Source: Progne subis subis
Lineage: Eukaryota > Chordata > Aves > Passeriformes > Hirundinidae
DNA length: 64,000 bases
Assembly (NCBI GenBank): GCA_022316685.1
Contig: JAKJHU010000067.1
Span: 3,234,501-3,298,500, forward strand
Reading direction: 5' to 3'
Positions within the stretch are counted from its first letter, which is position 1, and the number at the start of each line of letters is the position of its first letter. A model generated the notes under the pieces. The model searched no databases, had not been told where the DNA came from, and was given only the letters and a program-made list of their open reading frames with translations. Below are positions 13,381 through 25,445 of this stretch, piece after piece. Position numbers and translations under genes: made by a program.

Positions 13381-13388
13381 TTTATAAG
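13381..13388 (+). promoter_or_regulatory. TATA-like box of the 12987-13675 LTR
   Basis: TTTATAAG lies 76 bases before the polyadenylation signal, a spacing that fits a U3 promoter with a short R region. Confidence 0.55.
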
Positions 13389-13463
13389 TGGCTGTCAAGC
13401 TTTGATCTCTGCTCTCTCTGGGCAGCAGTGGTGTGAGGCGGGGCTCCATGCCGGACTCCCCTT

Positions 13464-13469
13464 AATAAA
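13464..13469 (+). promoter_or_regulatory. AATAAA polyadenylation signal of the 12987-13675 LTR
   Basis: AATAAA in the R region of the LTR, downstream of the TATA-like box. It fixes the plus orientation of the element. Confidence 0.65.
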
Positions 13470-13681
13470 CTACCTTCTACCCTGCCTAAAGAGAGATGAC
13501 TCTTTTTCTGTCGTGGCCGTCGCAACTCCATCAGATCCACTCGCTGGTGTGGGGAACCAAGAACCCACCGGGAGGAGGTTACTCACCCTGCCTGTAACCC
13601 CGACCGACCCTCGCTGTGGCAGTGCAGAACTGAGCTAGCCTGTGCACCTGCCAGGCGTGAAAGGACACAGCTATAAAGGGT

Positions 13682-15105
13682 CAAGGATACCTCCCTTTTT
13701 CATGCAACTCCTAAAATGCTGAACTTATATTTCAGAAACCAAACATACTCTATTGCAGCAAAAAGTGAGAAATAAATGGGTTAATGGTTTAAACAACAGC
13801 TACATTGGCCAGTAAGATGTATATATACACACATTTTCTTTGCTGTTCTCACCAGTTTGAGGGTCACATCAAAGCCGTGTCCCTGTATTGACAGGAGAAG
13901 TCAGTACTTCAAACAATGGGAAAAACAGAATATGAAACTGTGAATGTATGTGCAATGTGGGTTGCACAGCTAAGGCTGTGGATATGGAATTAATGTCTTG
14001 CACAGGGCTGACACACTGGGAAAAAGTTGTTTCCTGAAATATACTTTTTGCTTTATAGAATATGTCTCCTGCTAATTACTCCAAGATCAATTATAATTGA
14101 TGAGATGTATGTGTAAAACTAATCTCAGAACTTTTTACTGCTCTTTCCAAAAGTAATTGTTTTGCCTCAGCTGTCAAAAGGTCCAGTCTATAGGATCATC
14201 TTCTCACACAGCCAGAAGTTTTAAGTGTGAATATGTCCTGGAAAGGGCAGATAAGTCAAAGGTGGGCAACTTGACTGGCAAAACAAACATTTTCTGCAGC
14301 AAATGAAATATTCATTAGTCTTAATAACGAGTAGTGCTTGCAGTGAGGTTTGTCCAGTTAATTTCTTTGAAATATATTGGCTTCAAAAATAAACAAAAAA
14401 ATCTTTCTTCCACTTTTTGAGTTGATGCATCAGTCACCTGCTGGAATCCAGCCTGAGCAAAGGGAGATATAAACTTACTTAGACTCTGTCTTTTCAAGTG
14501 TCTTTGTAGACTGTGTGAGGTGTTTCACATTGTAAGTTAGTTTTTCTTTAACTGTGTATAACGCTTTGTTTTCATTCTTGGCAGGTGATAAAGTGATCAC
14601 ACCCAAGTAGCATTACCAGGAACCTTCTTTTACTAGGTCAGCTCACCCCCACCTTTCAACAGTCTTGTTCAGTGACTCATTTGCTCTGTTGCTACGCAAT
14701 TTCTCCCTTTCTCCTGAGACCAGGGAACAGCAGTAGTTTCATTTTGGGCTATTCATCTCAGAGCCCTTTGCATTTCTATTCCTATTCATCTGGTTCATCT
14801 CCATTGTCTTAATTGAAAATTGAGATTTCTTTTTTTTTTTGCATGCAATGCATAATTGTGTGTAGGCTTGCCTTTCAAATCTATTGATATGATAAAAAAT
14901 GTATCTGCAAGTAGTTTAATCAAGGATTCTGCAGCCATAACAAGACTTGTAACTGCATTACAACTGCAGGTGTGAAATGAATGTGCGTGGTGTGTTTGTG
15001 CATATAATTGTCCCTGTCTTCCCACACCATAACTTAATGTAAAACTTGGAATGTTATTTATGTATCTACTTAACACTCTGGAGTAATTTCTGTAGAGTAA
15101 AAGAG

Positions 15106-15136
<31 letters not shown>

Positions 15137-16249
15137 GAGCAACACAAAAATTATAAATCTTGTTTTATGTTTGGGGGATGTACTAAACATAATTTTCCAC
15201 AAAACTGCATCTTGTGGTTGCAAAGTGTTTATCAGCTTTCGCTATTTATAACAGATGGAACTAGAGCATTCTGAATGTTTCTATTAAACAGAAAATGGCA
15301 CTGCAACATAAACACAATATTGTGGAAGTTTGGTCTTGCAAATTAAATTCTACAACCTGGCAGATAGCTTGCAAAATCATCTTATCCTCTCTTTTGTAGA
15401 ATATAACTGCAGCAGATATCCCTTGCCACATTCCCAACAAGGGCAACATTACGGCTGCATACTCTGAAACAGGAAAGGGAGGGTAACACTGATATTCCAC
15501 AAGGGTCATTCGATGGATTTCATGAGGCACTATCACGTATTGAAAGAAATGAATGGACAAGCAACAAAGACAATCTCTCCTTGTAGCTAAAGAAATCTCA
15601 GTCTGATTCTGGTCCTTAGGCTCTTATGTCCCGCCATATTACTGGTTAGAATACTCTTCCAAACTTGACTTTTTCTAAGTCAATAGACAAAATAACAGCA
15701 TAATCACAACCATCCCACACTGAAGAAATGGCCATTGCTGATCTTGCAGAAACATCCTCTTGCAATGAACGTGTGCTTCCAGATCTCTGACTTTAGCCAT
15801 CTTCAGACTGTGAATAATTGTTTACTCATGGGCATTTATGCAAGTCCTTCAATTGGTAAGCATCTCCTTTTCCAATCTTCAACATATTTTCTTTTCTCAG
15901 AGGCTGAAGTGTTTTTCCTCCTGGGTTTCCCTAATACCCTTCCTTGTTACAGGTTTGTCCAATACTAGAATTATATGGTCATTCATTGCCTGTAATTTCT
16001 GTCTTCATTTATTTAAAACAAACAAGCAAACAAACTTCATGTGTGCAAATAAAACCATAGCACCATAAGGAATGGCAACTATACCAGTGAGTCAATGTGT
16101 TAAAATTTTCCCACCCCCATTAATTTATAACCCTCTTGAAAACTAGACCCACAGAGATGGCCACAAAATGGCACAAACCTCTGTAGCTTTGATCACATAA
16201 AAAGTTATATCAGAGTTTTTATCTTCAAACCCTTGCAGAAGTACTAACC
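13682..16249. other. Unique AT-rich non-coding DNA
   Basis: No gene or repeat family was recognised, apart from the poly-A run at 15113-15136. The 142-codon minus-strand frame at 14795-15223 gets its phenylalanine run from that poly-A tract and is not credible as a gene. Confidence 0.5.
15113..15136. repeat. A24 homopolymer
   Basis: Twenty-four uninterrupted A residues. There is no upstream retrocopy or SINE body that would make it a retroposon tail. Confidence 0.9.
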
Positions 16250-16734
16250 TCAGATCCTATTCCCTTTAGAATCTACAGCCCCTGAAGAGTCCATGCAGAG
16301 GCAGGTTTACCCTGAAAGACTGCAGTCCATGGAAAGGCACATGCTGGAGCAGAGGAAAACTAAGTGGAGGATGGAGTGAGAAAGAGGAGCCTGCAATTCC
16401 CATTCTTTCTGCACCAGGCTGGGGGCAGGAGCAAGCTGGGAACGAAAAAAATTATGTAGAGCCTGGGAAAAGGCGGAAATTAGGGTGGTGGGAGAGTGCT
16501 TTAGTTTCTGTTTATTTTTATTATCATCCTACTCTATTTTAATTGTTAATATTAACTAATTTTCTCCCAGTCATGTCTGTTTTGTCTACATCAGTCACTG
16601 GTGAGCAATCTCCTTGCCCTCATCTTAACCCATGGGTTGTTTTCTTCTTATTTTTTCATCCTGTCCCATTGAGGAGGAGCAGGGAGAGAGCAACTGGGTA
16701 GGAGGTTGTTAGCCACGGCTAATCTACCATATCA
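16250..16734 (+). mobile_element. 5'-incomplete LTR fragment, same family as 45965-46701
   Basis: Seen: the segment carries landmarks I recognise from a widespread avian ERV LTR (probably ERVL-like): a CAGTCCATGGAAAGG phrase, a stretch equivalent to 'ggtgggagaaggtgtttta', the TAATTTTCTCCCAGTCATGT phrase, GTCTGTTTTGTCTACATCAG, then GAGGAGGAGCAGGGAGAGAG and a terminal CTAATCTACCATA. The last 200 bases align by eye with the reverse complement of 45965-46180. The usual AATAAA is degraded to AATATT here. Inferred: an old, 5'-truncated or unrecognisably diverged LTR in the plus orientation, with no internal viral genes. No target-site duplication was seen. Confidence 0.7.
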
Positions 16735-18340
16735 GTGTATCATCTTTGTGGCATCTCTAATTTGATCTGTATCAAATGAGAGTATTGAAAAGGTTACAAT
16801 TCTAGAAAAATATGTGTATGTAACTTCATGTTCTCAAGCTAAGCACATGAAAGATTTTGCTTGCCACTTTGTGGGTAAAATTGGACATTCCAGCAAAAGA
16901 CATGTATATACGCATTTTTTTGATTTCTCAAAAGTTATTCGTAGTAGTTTTCCTCATTTCTCATTTTTAATTGCAGAGAAGGGGTGGAAATTAATTCAAA
17001 TTATCCTGAATAACTTTTGAAAACTAATTCCTGTTCTTCCTACGTGTTCAATCTGTAAGATGTATGCACAAAGTAGCATTTGTCAAGACATGACCATAAT
17101 GACATTTATGTCTTATCCATGAGTCCCTGCTGGATAAGCGCTGCTGGGGCATCACACTTGCCAAGAAGAGCCAAGGCAGTCTCCTGTACCTTTCTGTTGC
17201 TTTCTACAAGTCAGGCTCCCTGCCATTACCTCCTCCAGTCAAGCATGATTACATACATGGCTTCAGCTGGCATTCTGACAATTCAAGATGTCAGACAGTG
17301 ACAAATATAAACAGTGCTCTTAAATTTGGAAATCAGTATGTAAGAGGTGGTATGGTAGAACTTTGGAACCAATATAAGCTGTATCCATACAATACAAGGA
17401 ATACTGCAAGTGGCATTTGACATTTCAACATCTATATTATATACCTTTAAACATTCCAAAATATATTTATATTGGACAATTATATCTGCAAGTGTTTCTA
17501 ATGGATCTTATGCACATGCAGTGTTCAGTCAAGTAGATTGCCCTTGTAGAGCTTATGAACACATCTGATCCATAAAATGCAGCTTCCTCACTGATCTCTG
17601 TTTTGCCTTCTGACACCTAATTATTTGACCTAGCAGATCTAAAATGTGTTTAATAGATTTGTAATTTTATCCTGAGTGAAGAATCAAGTCAAAATTCTAT
17701 CCAATTTCAGAATGGCATTAAAAAAATTTGGCAACTGAAAATCTGCTAAGATGGTTTTTTATCAAAACAGTTGGGAATTACACTTCCTAAATTGCCCGTG
17801 GCTGTTTATAAGGTTTTTTTTAGAAAAACAGTTCTTCTGTATTTATGACAGTAGCTCATCTATTGCTACAAACCAAAGGAAAACAATTCAACATAATGCT
17901 AAAAATGAAGTTAAAGTTTGCTGCTGAGCCTCTTAAAAAAGGTTCTGAATTTGGGGTTAGAATACTCTCATGTCTTTTTAGTTCATGTTTAATAACTCAT
18001 TTTTGCCTATAAGAGTCTTTCCTTTCTAAAACTTGGCATGACATAACATGTTATTAATTGGCACTGTACACACTCAAGTCTTGATCTTGTCAGTTGCCCC
18101 GAGTGCCGTAAAAATGTAAGGAAAGCAAATATCTCAGCTGAAAAGCTTAAATTAATGTTTTGTCACGACTCAGCCGTTATGCAGGAAGCTGAATGTCTTA
18201 TAACTCTTAGGTCTTTAGCTGATATAGGACCACAGATTTTAGAAAGCTGATGTGGTTAGCAAGGCCAGCTATTAATTTAAATCAAACATGGAAACAGTAC
18301 AATTTCTGACTGTTTTTCTAATGGCAGAGAGCAATGGAAC
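16735..18340. other. Unique AT-rich non-coding DNA
   Basis: No gene or repeat recognised. Frames at 16814-17020 and 17080-17301 are short and without known domains. Confidence 0.5.
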
Positions 18341-18757
18341 CTTAGAATAGGATAGTTCAGTTGGAACGGACCTGAGACAATCATCCAGTCCACCTGACTG
18401 ACCAGTTCAGGACATGACCAAAAGTTAGAGCATGCTATTTAAGGGCATTGTCCAAATGCCTCTTAAATGCTGACAAGCTTGGAGCGTTGAGCACTTCTCC
18501 AGGAAGCCTGTTCTAGTTTTTGACCATCCTCTCATGAAGAAAGGCTTCTTAATCCAGTCTGAACCTCCTGTGGTGCAGGTTGGAACTATTCCTTTCTGTC
18601 CTATCACTGGGTCAGAGGGAGAAGCAATCAAAACATCCCTCTCCATTTCCCCTCCTTAGAAAGCTGCTCCAGAGAGCAATGAGTTCACCTTTCAACCTCC
18701 TTTACTCAAACCAGACAAACCCAAAGTCCTCAGCTGCTCCTCAGAAGACCTGTGTTC
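18341..18757 (-). mobile_element. CR1 LINE fragment, 3' untranslated region
   Basis: Seen: the plus strand shows the reverse complement of a CR1 3' end, starting with the tail TAGAATAGGATAGTTCAG and 'GTTGGAACGGACCTGAGACA', followed by AATGCCTCTTAAATGCTGAC, CTTCTCCAGGAAGCCTGTTC, CTTTCTGTCCTATCACTGGG and the 'AAAGCTGCTCCAGAGAGCAATGAG' region. The order and spacing match CR1. Inferred: a 5'-truncated copy on the minus strand, moderately diverged, with no reverse transcriptase left. Confidence 0.85.
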
Positions 18758-21700
18758 TAAGTTCAGATTAAGTGTTAATCGATGACTAGAGTTGAAATTA
18801 CTGTGTGTGCATGTGTGTACATCAGAAGGAAAACACAGGAAACAGCAAAAGAATTAAGTTAGAGAGCAACCCAAATGAGAGAATTCAGAGTAAAATGTTA
18901 TCAGATGAAAGATGTGTCTCCTGCTTCTTATTTTCCGTCCATATTCAGGCAAATAGAATTCCATGTACATTTTTCAAAAATAAACAAGATTACAACAAAG
19001 ACATTTCTGATTGCAAAATCAATTTCAGGGGAAAATAAAACAATCTGAAAGGTCTCAAACTGCTCAACTTCTAAAGCTATATCTCTGTGGAATTGTGTCT
19101 TGCTATTCTTCTTATTATAGACCTGTAAGAGAAAAGAAGGGTGTAATTCCCAAAATGTTATAGTTTGTGAGTTACAAACTGAAGGAAAAACAAAATATAT
19201 TTGTGAGGCAATGAAGGATTATTGCACATTCCTTTAAAGGTAAAACATACAGTTTGTAATTTAAATCATTTTATATTTAAATGTTATATTTTTCTTATGA
19301 AGTGACTTACCCAAGCAAAACAGCAATGCTGATTTGTCATTAGAAAGCCATTTTGCCATACAGAGATGGAATATTTTTTAGTTAGAGTTATTTTGATAAT
19401 TCTGTGATATACCTATTTGTTCTTACATTATTATTTTTAACTGTTAAAAATAATCCTGTCAGTGGTAAAGGAATGGAACAACTTTTCAAAGTTTACAGTT
19501 CTGTTCTTATGAAGACAACACATCAAAAAGAAAAAAACACAAACTGCCCAATCTCCTTATGCTAAAAGTGTTCTGGGCATTGTTCTGGGCATTCTGCTAG
19601 AACATGGGGAGGAAGCTTTGGTCCTTGCTCTGAAGGTTGCTGGTATTTTTAAACAAATACAGTTTAATGTTAAGCATTCCTGTTTGAGAACCCTTGTCTG
19701 GAAATCAGTGCTCTCTTCCCTCTTTATCCACAAACCTTTATTTAGGTTTTTCTTCTCTGCTTTTCCACATGGTCCTTGTATGCTGAGCTACACAATGGTG
19801 CATACACATGACGTGGTCATGTCTGAAAATCAGGATTTATTGAGGGGATTGGGGTAAGTCAAAGGAATGCCTGACTATGTGGGTATTGCAACAGAGGAAG
19901 ATAGGCAGGAATGCAACACCACCAAATTAAAGTGAATAAGGGATTAGACCAAATTGGAATGGATGGCTGTGGGCAACATAGCTGAATTTTGGCCTCATTT
20001 AAAAAGGGTTTAGCTAGACTGAATTCTTTCTGATCATGTCAGCATCCTGCAAATGTACCTATTGATGTAGATAGCCACCACCTCCTTCCCACAGATAAAA
20101 TCTTTTTACTATTTGTTGTACAGTAACAGCAGCCAAAAAGCAGGAGTATCCCCAAAAGCCATGTGATGAAATGTGTGGCTTGGAGGCATTTCCAAGGCAG
20201 ATTAACACTCCTAGAGTAAAACTGGCCCAGTTTTAACAAAGATTTTTCCTATGGAGTGCGACAATGCAGCAAACAGTTGCAATACAGGAAAACAACACTG
20301 AGAAATCATCATTCAAATGTCACCAAGACAAATATCCCCTGTTGTGGCAGCCAGAGACCACAGAGCTCTAGATATGGTGCAGCAATTCTTCAGGGCTTCT
20401 GACAGTGGTAGGAAACAGCTCCCACCTTTCCCTCCGGAAAAAATATTACCACTGCAACTCCCAAGGCAACAGCGCCCAAGCATGCTGAGAGTGAGAAAAT
20501 CCCTGTCTCTTTGCATCTGCTCTTTCAGCTTTGCTCATCAGAGGTTTCCTCTTGCATCAATGGTGAAAGGTAGGAATGATATTTAGATGTCCTGAGGTCT
20601 ATTTGGAGCCCCTCAGCCCCTCCAGCCCAGACATGTGGCACGCCTCACATCACTCTGCTGTAAGTAAAGGCTGGGACTCTACTTTTCAAGCACCACAAAA
20701 GAGGTGAAGGAAACAGTCCGAGAGTGGACCTGTGTTTCTTGATCAGTGGAACAGATCACAGCACTGCTTAGGAATGACAACACTCAGGCTCGAACTACTG
20801 TGCACTTTTGAAGAATCAAAATTAACTGTATCCAACAAGGAAAGATTTGGTTTCTTTCCTATTGCTTAGCAAATCACCACAAGGTTTTACTCAGTGTCTA
20901 AAACTGAAATGGAGTTTGGTTTCAAATGCAAGATAGTAATGAAAACAAACCCTGAGATATTCTTTGTGAAGACAGACAAATTTCAAAGAATGCAAAGTAC
21001 AAGCATTCCAAATACTCAATTACATAAACTATTTCATTTTGCAATAAAACTCAGTAAGACATTAAATTTTTAACGCTCCTTTACCATAGAATATGCAAAT
21101 CAACTTTTACAAGCCTACATCTTCTAACAATAGATGGCACTACAAATTTCTACATTCACCACAACATTAAATAATGTTATAGCATTTTAACGTTTGCAAA
21201 ACTAATCATAACTGCCTAAGTAATATATGATGGTCAACTTAGCTCTAAAACACTTACACAGATTTTTTTTTTTTTTCACAGCAAAATGGAAAATTATGAT
21301 AGAAGGAGAAACATCTCAAAAATATTTTACTACTTACACTGATTTATCTGAACAGAGAACTAGGAAAATATTACACTATCAATTACAATGGTGTAAATCA
21401 CAATACTCAGTGTCAAAGAATAAGAAGTTTCTGTTTATTAGCAGCCATAAGAACAAAGCCTGTTGTCTATTTATAGGAGCAATAGGCTGAATTTTACATT
21501 TCCTTTAAAAATCAGCGATGTAACTTTAGGCATAGGTCTTCCTAAGAAGAGTACAAAAGTAATTTTTAAATAGACAAAGCTTGTTGAATTTTATTTGTGC
21601 AACAGGAACACATCTGCTGCTTCATGACAGGAACCACATGGGTTTTCCTTCACAGAATTTAGGCTCATCATGCTTATCATGAGGAATACTGCAAAGACAG

Positions 21701-22897
21701 CACACTATCTGAGAATGCTGCTGAAGCAAAGGAAGGATCTGGGCTGTGGTGTGCGTACCTTAACACAGCCCCATGTTAGAAAACCAGGCTGTTATTTAGC
21801 AACCACAGAAGGCTATTAATCTTTGCATAAGATGATATATACACTGCATTCCCTGTTCTCTCCAGCAAGGTGAAGGTAGGATTGAAATCAGCTGATTAGC
21901 CGCTGGTGGGAGAAGAATAGGCACAGATTTACAGGTCTGAAGTAGTGAACAGAACAAAGAGGACAATCGTGGAATATACAGATCCATGTATCAAATGTAT
22001 CATGTATTCATGTGGCAAATCACCAATCAGTCTTCTTGTGCCTGTGATATACACAATAGAACAGCTCCCTACTAGTATGTGGGTTATTGAAGTGTCTTCA
22101 GCAGACCAAAAGAAAAGGAGGAGAACGACAGGGATATGAACTTCACATCAAAGCGGATATGCTGATATGAATATGCAAATGTGAGAGAGGGGTAAGAGGT
22201 GTAAGGAGAACAAGGAGATGACTGACCTCTCTCTAAACTGGAATAGCCCACTGCACAGACTACTTGCCATCAAATATCTTCCTTCCTATAGACCAGCATT
22301 GGCTCATATCATTGCCATCATTACAGAGCACTATAAGGAAACCCATTTTTTAAAGGTTTTAGGCAATAAAAGCCATGACTTCAGAAATGGGAAAAGCAGT
22401 GAGATAGCAGTGTCTGTTTTGGCATTTGTGGTAGGTACAGTTTCAAGATACTTCTGCCATTATCCCTTCATTCAACCATTACCAAAACACATTGTTGTGC
22501 ATCAGTAGTTAACAACTGTTGAATCTCAGTGACAGACCCTTGGAGGGAAATGCTGGTAGGTAAATCAGGGAGCCCTGTGTGCACCTCTGAAATGTAGTCC
22601 TCCTTCTCTGAGTAATAAGAATAATCTGTTCCCTGTACTGTGGCAAGTCTCCAAGCATCACGCTGGGCTGAACTTTAGATGAAATTGGCATATTTGAAAC
22701 AGCCAGCCTAAGTCAGTCTCATTGTTTGGATCAATTGTCTCTAAACAGACCTTAGAAATAACCATTCAATTTCTCATTTAATATCTTCATTTTTAATTGG
22801 CTTGTTGCATTTTTTATATGCATTGAAATTCTAGTACACTAGCTCCTGTGGGAAAATAGTACTCAGCAATTTGAACTTGTTAGCTGCTCTGAACATA
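18758..22897. other. Unique AT-rich non-coding DNA
   Basis: About 4.1 kb with no recognised family. It contains a 12-bp tandem duplication (TGTTCTGGGCAT twice, near 19570-19593) and a T-run near 21262. Frames such as 20317-20586 and 22218-22508 have no recognisable domain. Confidence 0.5.
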
Positions 22898-23023
22898 GGG
22901 GACCTGATTTTCATTTATGTTATAGCTGCTTTATATTGCTCAGGCAGTAAATTCCATTTACATCCAGTAAATGAGCAACCGGAGTAGTGTAAAGTAACTT
23001 CAGCATGAATGAGAATTAGGCCC
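22898..23023. mobile_element. MITE-like element, about 126 bp, with terminal inverted repeats
   Basis: Seen: the left end GGGACCTGATTTTCATTTA and the right end TGAATGAGAATTAGGCCC are inverted repeats (15 of 18 positions pair, one 1-base insertion on the left). The interior has no open frame. Known: short non-autonomous DNA transposons with GGGCC-type ends are an old class in sauropsid genomes. Inferred: a fossil DNA-transposon derivative. No clear target-site duplication was seen; the flanks are CATA on the left and AAAG on the right. Confidence 0.6.
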
Positions 23024-23090
23024 AAAGCCTTCCCGAGTTTTTATAGCAACTCTGTTATTCATCTCAATTGGTGAGATAGGGATTGATTGA

Positions 23091-23342
23091 CAAACAAATA
23101 GCAACACGGTATTGCCTAGTTTGGAAGGAGAATTGAGCCAGGGATTAGAAAATCCCAATTCAGCAAAGGAAGTCAGACTGGCTATTAAAAGCCTGAAGTC
23201 CAACAAAGCACTAAGGCCAGATGGTTTCAGCATACATTTTTACAATCCGCTAAGTATAAAAGATGAAATAGCTCCCCTGCTGGTTAAAGTATTTCAAAAT
23301 TATTTACAGATGGGAATTAATGTTAATGAGTCATGTAGCTAA
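23091..23342 (+). pseudogene. L1-type LINE reverse transcriptase fragment
   Basis: Seen: one open frame of 84 codons (stop just upstream at 23088-23090, TAA at the end) with an LPSLEGELSQGLENP start, AIKSLKSNKALRPDGFS and an IAPLLVKVFQNYLQMG segment. Known: in L1-clade LINEs the linker to the reverse transcriptase reads 'LP.L..E' followed by 'L.P.KSPGPDGF..EFY' and 'P.LL..F.....G', i.e. fingers of the polymerase (RT motif 0/1 region). The order and spacing fit; the PGPDG is changed to LRPDG and EFYK to HFYN. The catalytic YADD region is not present, so it cannot act alone. It lies 67 bp from the MITE-like element. L1 is nearly absent from birds, so the clade call needs a search; Tx1-like or another LINE is the alternative. 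Confidence 0.65.
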
Positions 23343-25445
23343 CTCCCCACATACCATGCTGAAAATTTACCACCTTCAAGTTTAGTCCCAGCCAATGCAC
23401 CAGAAAGTTTCATCTTTTGAAAATAAAAATAGATTTTCCTTGTTTTACCTCATATAACTAACTATTTCAGTTTCACATCTAAGAGGCTTAAACAGAAGTA
23501 GGATAATGAGGGACAGGGCTAGTACCAGAAATGTCCTCAACGTGAGAATTATTTAAATTCCCATGGCTAGAAGATTTATTCATAAAATATAACTTACAGT
23601 ATGAGTGTGCTATGGAGAGGACTGATATTAAAGATAGGTGCAAGAGTGGTGGAGCTCTCTCTCTGGGTGAGTGACTCAGGGCCCTGTTAGGTCAAAATGC
23701 AGATTTCACCATTTGATGCTCCTATGGGGCAGCCACTCACATGATAAAAGTGCTAATGGGCCACCTAACCACCTAACTGCACCTGTCAGTGAAACACAGA
23801 ATATTCTGCTTTTTTTATCTGTATGCATTTCTTGGTTGTTTGCACAGACACAATTTATTAGATCTAACCCAATCAAAAATTTATAATAAACAATAAAGAA
23901 AACAGAAAATTCTCCCACTGTGGACTTTTAGGCAGCTTATATTAATTCAGATTTTTTCCTGTGTACAAATTTAAAGTCAAGCTTTTGCCTAAGTGGCACA
24001 GGTGAAGTAGACTGGAATCTGAATGAGCAGTTTCAGATTTCTCTCCTCTCCACAGATAAAAATCTCCCTAATCATTGCACTCCCTTAACAGATTCATTTC
24101 TCAGAGGTACAGCTAGCTTACAGTTTGATCTCTCTTCTCTCATTAAAAAGCAAACAATTTAAAAATACTCCTTGATCAAGGTCCTTTCAATTGCTCATTT
24201 TACAAATTGGGATAATCCAAAATGAATGAGACCAAGAATAAATTTCTGCTATTAGTCAAATATAATTACAGCCAGACAAATGATATTTTTAAATTTTAAA
24301 ATTGCATTCAGGATCTGGGCTAGCATGGCAGGTTAATGCAGCACTCATCTTTCAGCTTTTTCTTTGTTTCACTTTGACTTTAATTTATTTGGTCTGTAAT
24401 AGCAACTGACTAACCACTTCTGTATATGAAAAAAAAAAAAAACCACCTATTATCAGGTACATTATTTCAAAAGTCTGGGTTTAGAGGAAGATAAAGACAG
24501 GTAAAGCTTCTGCAGAGATCATCAAATGATCAACCTTTAGCCCTGCTGAGAGAAAACAAACAAAAATGCTCCACTACCAGAGAAAAAGGTTTTAGAAACA
24601 CATCTTCAGAAAAGGTAAGAAAACCTCTTACCTTTTACCTTGTGATCATTCCTTGAACGACTTTCTCCTGACTTTGCCTTCACTTAGTTATTTTCCTTTG
24701 TAAATCATTCTTCAGCCTACTCAAATAGCCAATGCTGAAATTGGCATTGATGTTCTCCAATACTGGACAGCTGTGGATTTTATATTTTTTTAGCTCCTGC
24801 AATGCCTAAAGTGCAGAAATCTTTCCCACCTCACCATCTCACAAAAAACAAACAAACAAACAAAACAAAATCAAAGGACCATTGCTGAAGGAAACAAGAG
24901 TTCGTTTTGGAGGGAACCCCTCACCATGAGAACTTGTGGCAGCTCTACTCTGTAAGAGGTTTCCACCATTTCTATGACTTCCACATGGGCCGTTCCATGA
25001 CTGACGGCAGCGCTGCGGGAGGTGCCAGTGACCACATTTTTACTGTGGTCCAAATTGGCAAAGCTTGGCTAACACCTGATTCACTTACACTACATTCACT
25101 TGTTACTACTAGGGACTGTCACTGAGAAGCCTAGGGGCAGTTCCTGAAGCCCAGTTTATTATCCAGATCATGAGAGGTAATTCCTGATGGCACCAGCATG
25201 CACAGAGCCACCAGTTAGCTGGCACTAACAGCAAGGAATCACACAAGGGCCACATCTTGCACACAAATACACAAAGGCACATTTCTGAGATATCCACTGC
25301 CGGTCAGTAATATCTACCCTAACTGCCATTAATACTTACTTGCCTAAGTTGATGATAACAAACTCATACTAGCTGTCAGGAAAAGTCCATTTCTACATCT
25401 ATGTTTTCTGAGCAACTTAGCTTAAATATCTGCTCTGCCCTTGCA
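23343..25445. other. Non-coding DNA with two simple A-rich tracts
   Basis: Nothing else of the LINE was recognised downstream. Tracts: an A run near 24429-24441 and (AAAC)n at 24841-24871. A small CpG-containing patch at 24970-25030 is not explained. Confidence 0.5.
24841..24871. repeat. (AAAC)n simple repeat
   Basis: ACAAAAAAC followed by CAAA repeats. Simple low-complexity tract. Confidence 0.85.

Larger units (their letters stand above)
12987..13675 (+). mobile_element. Solo LTR of an endogenous retrovirus, 689 bp, well preserved
   Basis: Seen: the unit starts TGTAG and ends CTATA, an inverted repeat with one mismatch, and is flanked on both sides by AAGGGT (12981-12986 and 13676-13681), a perfect 6-bp target-site duplication. 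Promoter-like TTTATAAG lies at 13381-13388 and the AATAAA signal at 13464-13469, followed by a CpG-rich U5. About 19 CpG dinucleotides remain, many more than in the flanks. Known: methylated CpGs decay to TpG/CpA with time, and ERVK-like elements give 6-bp duplications. Inferred: a comparatively recent insertion now reduced to a solo LTR by recombination; the terminal CA has changed to TA. No viral genes are present. Family name not assigned. Confidence 0.85.

Noticed and set aside
14795..15223. 142-codon minus-strand frame with a phenylalanine run
   Set aside because: The phenylalanines come from the A24 tract; the remainder has no recognisable motif.
24841..24871. Repeated CAAA units that might suggest a CRISPR-like or satellite array
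   Set aside because: Units are 4 bp with no spacers; a plain microsatellite in a vertebrate genome.
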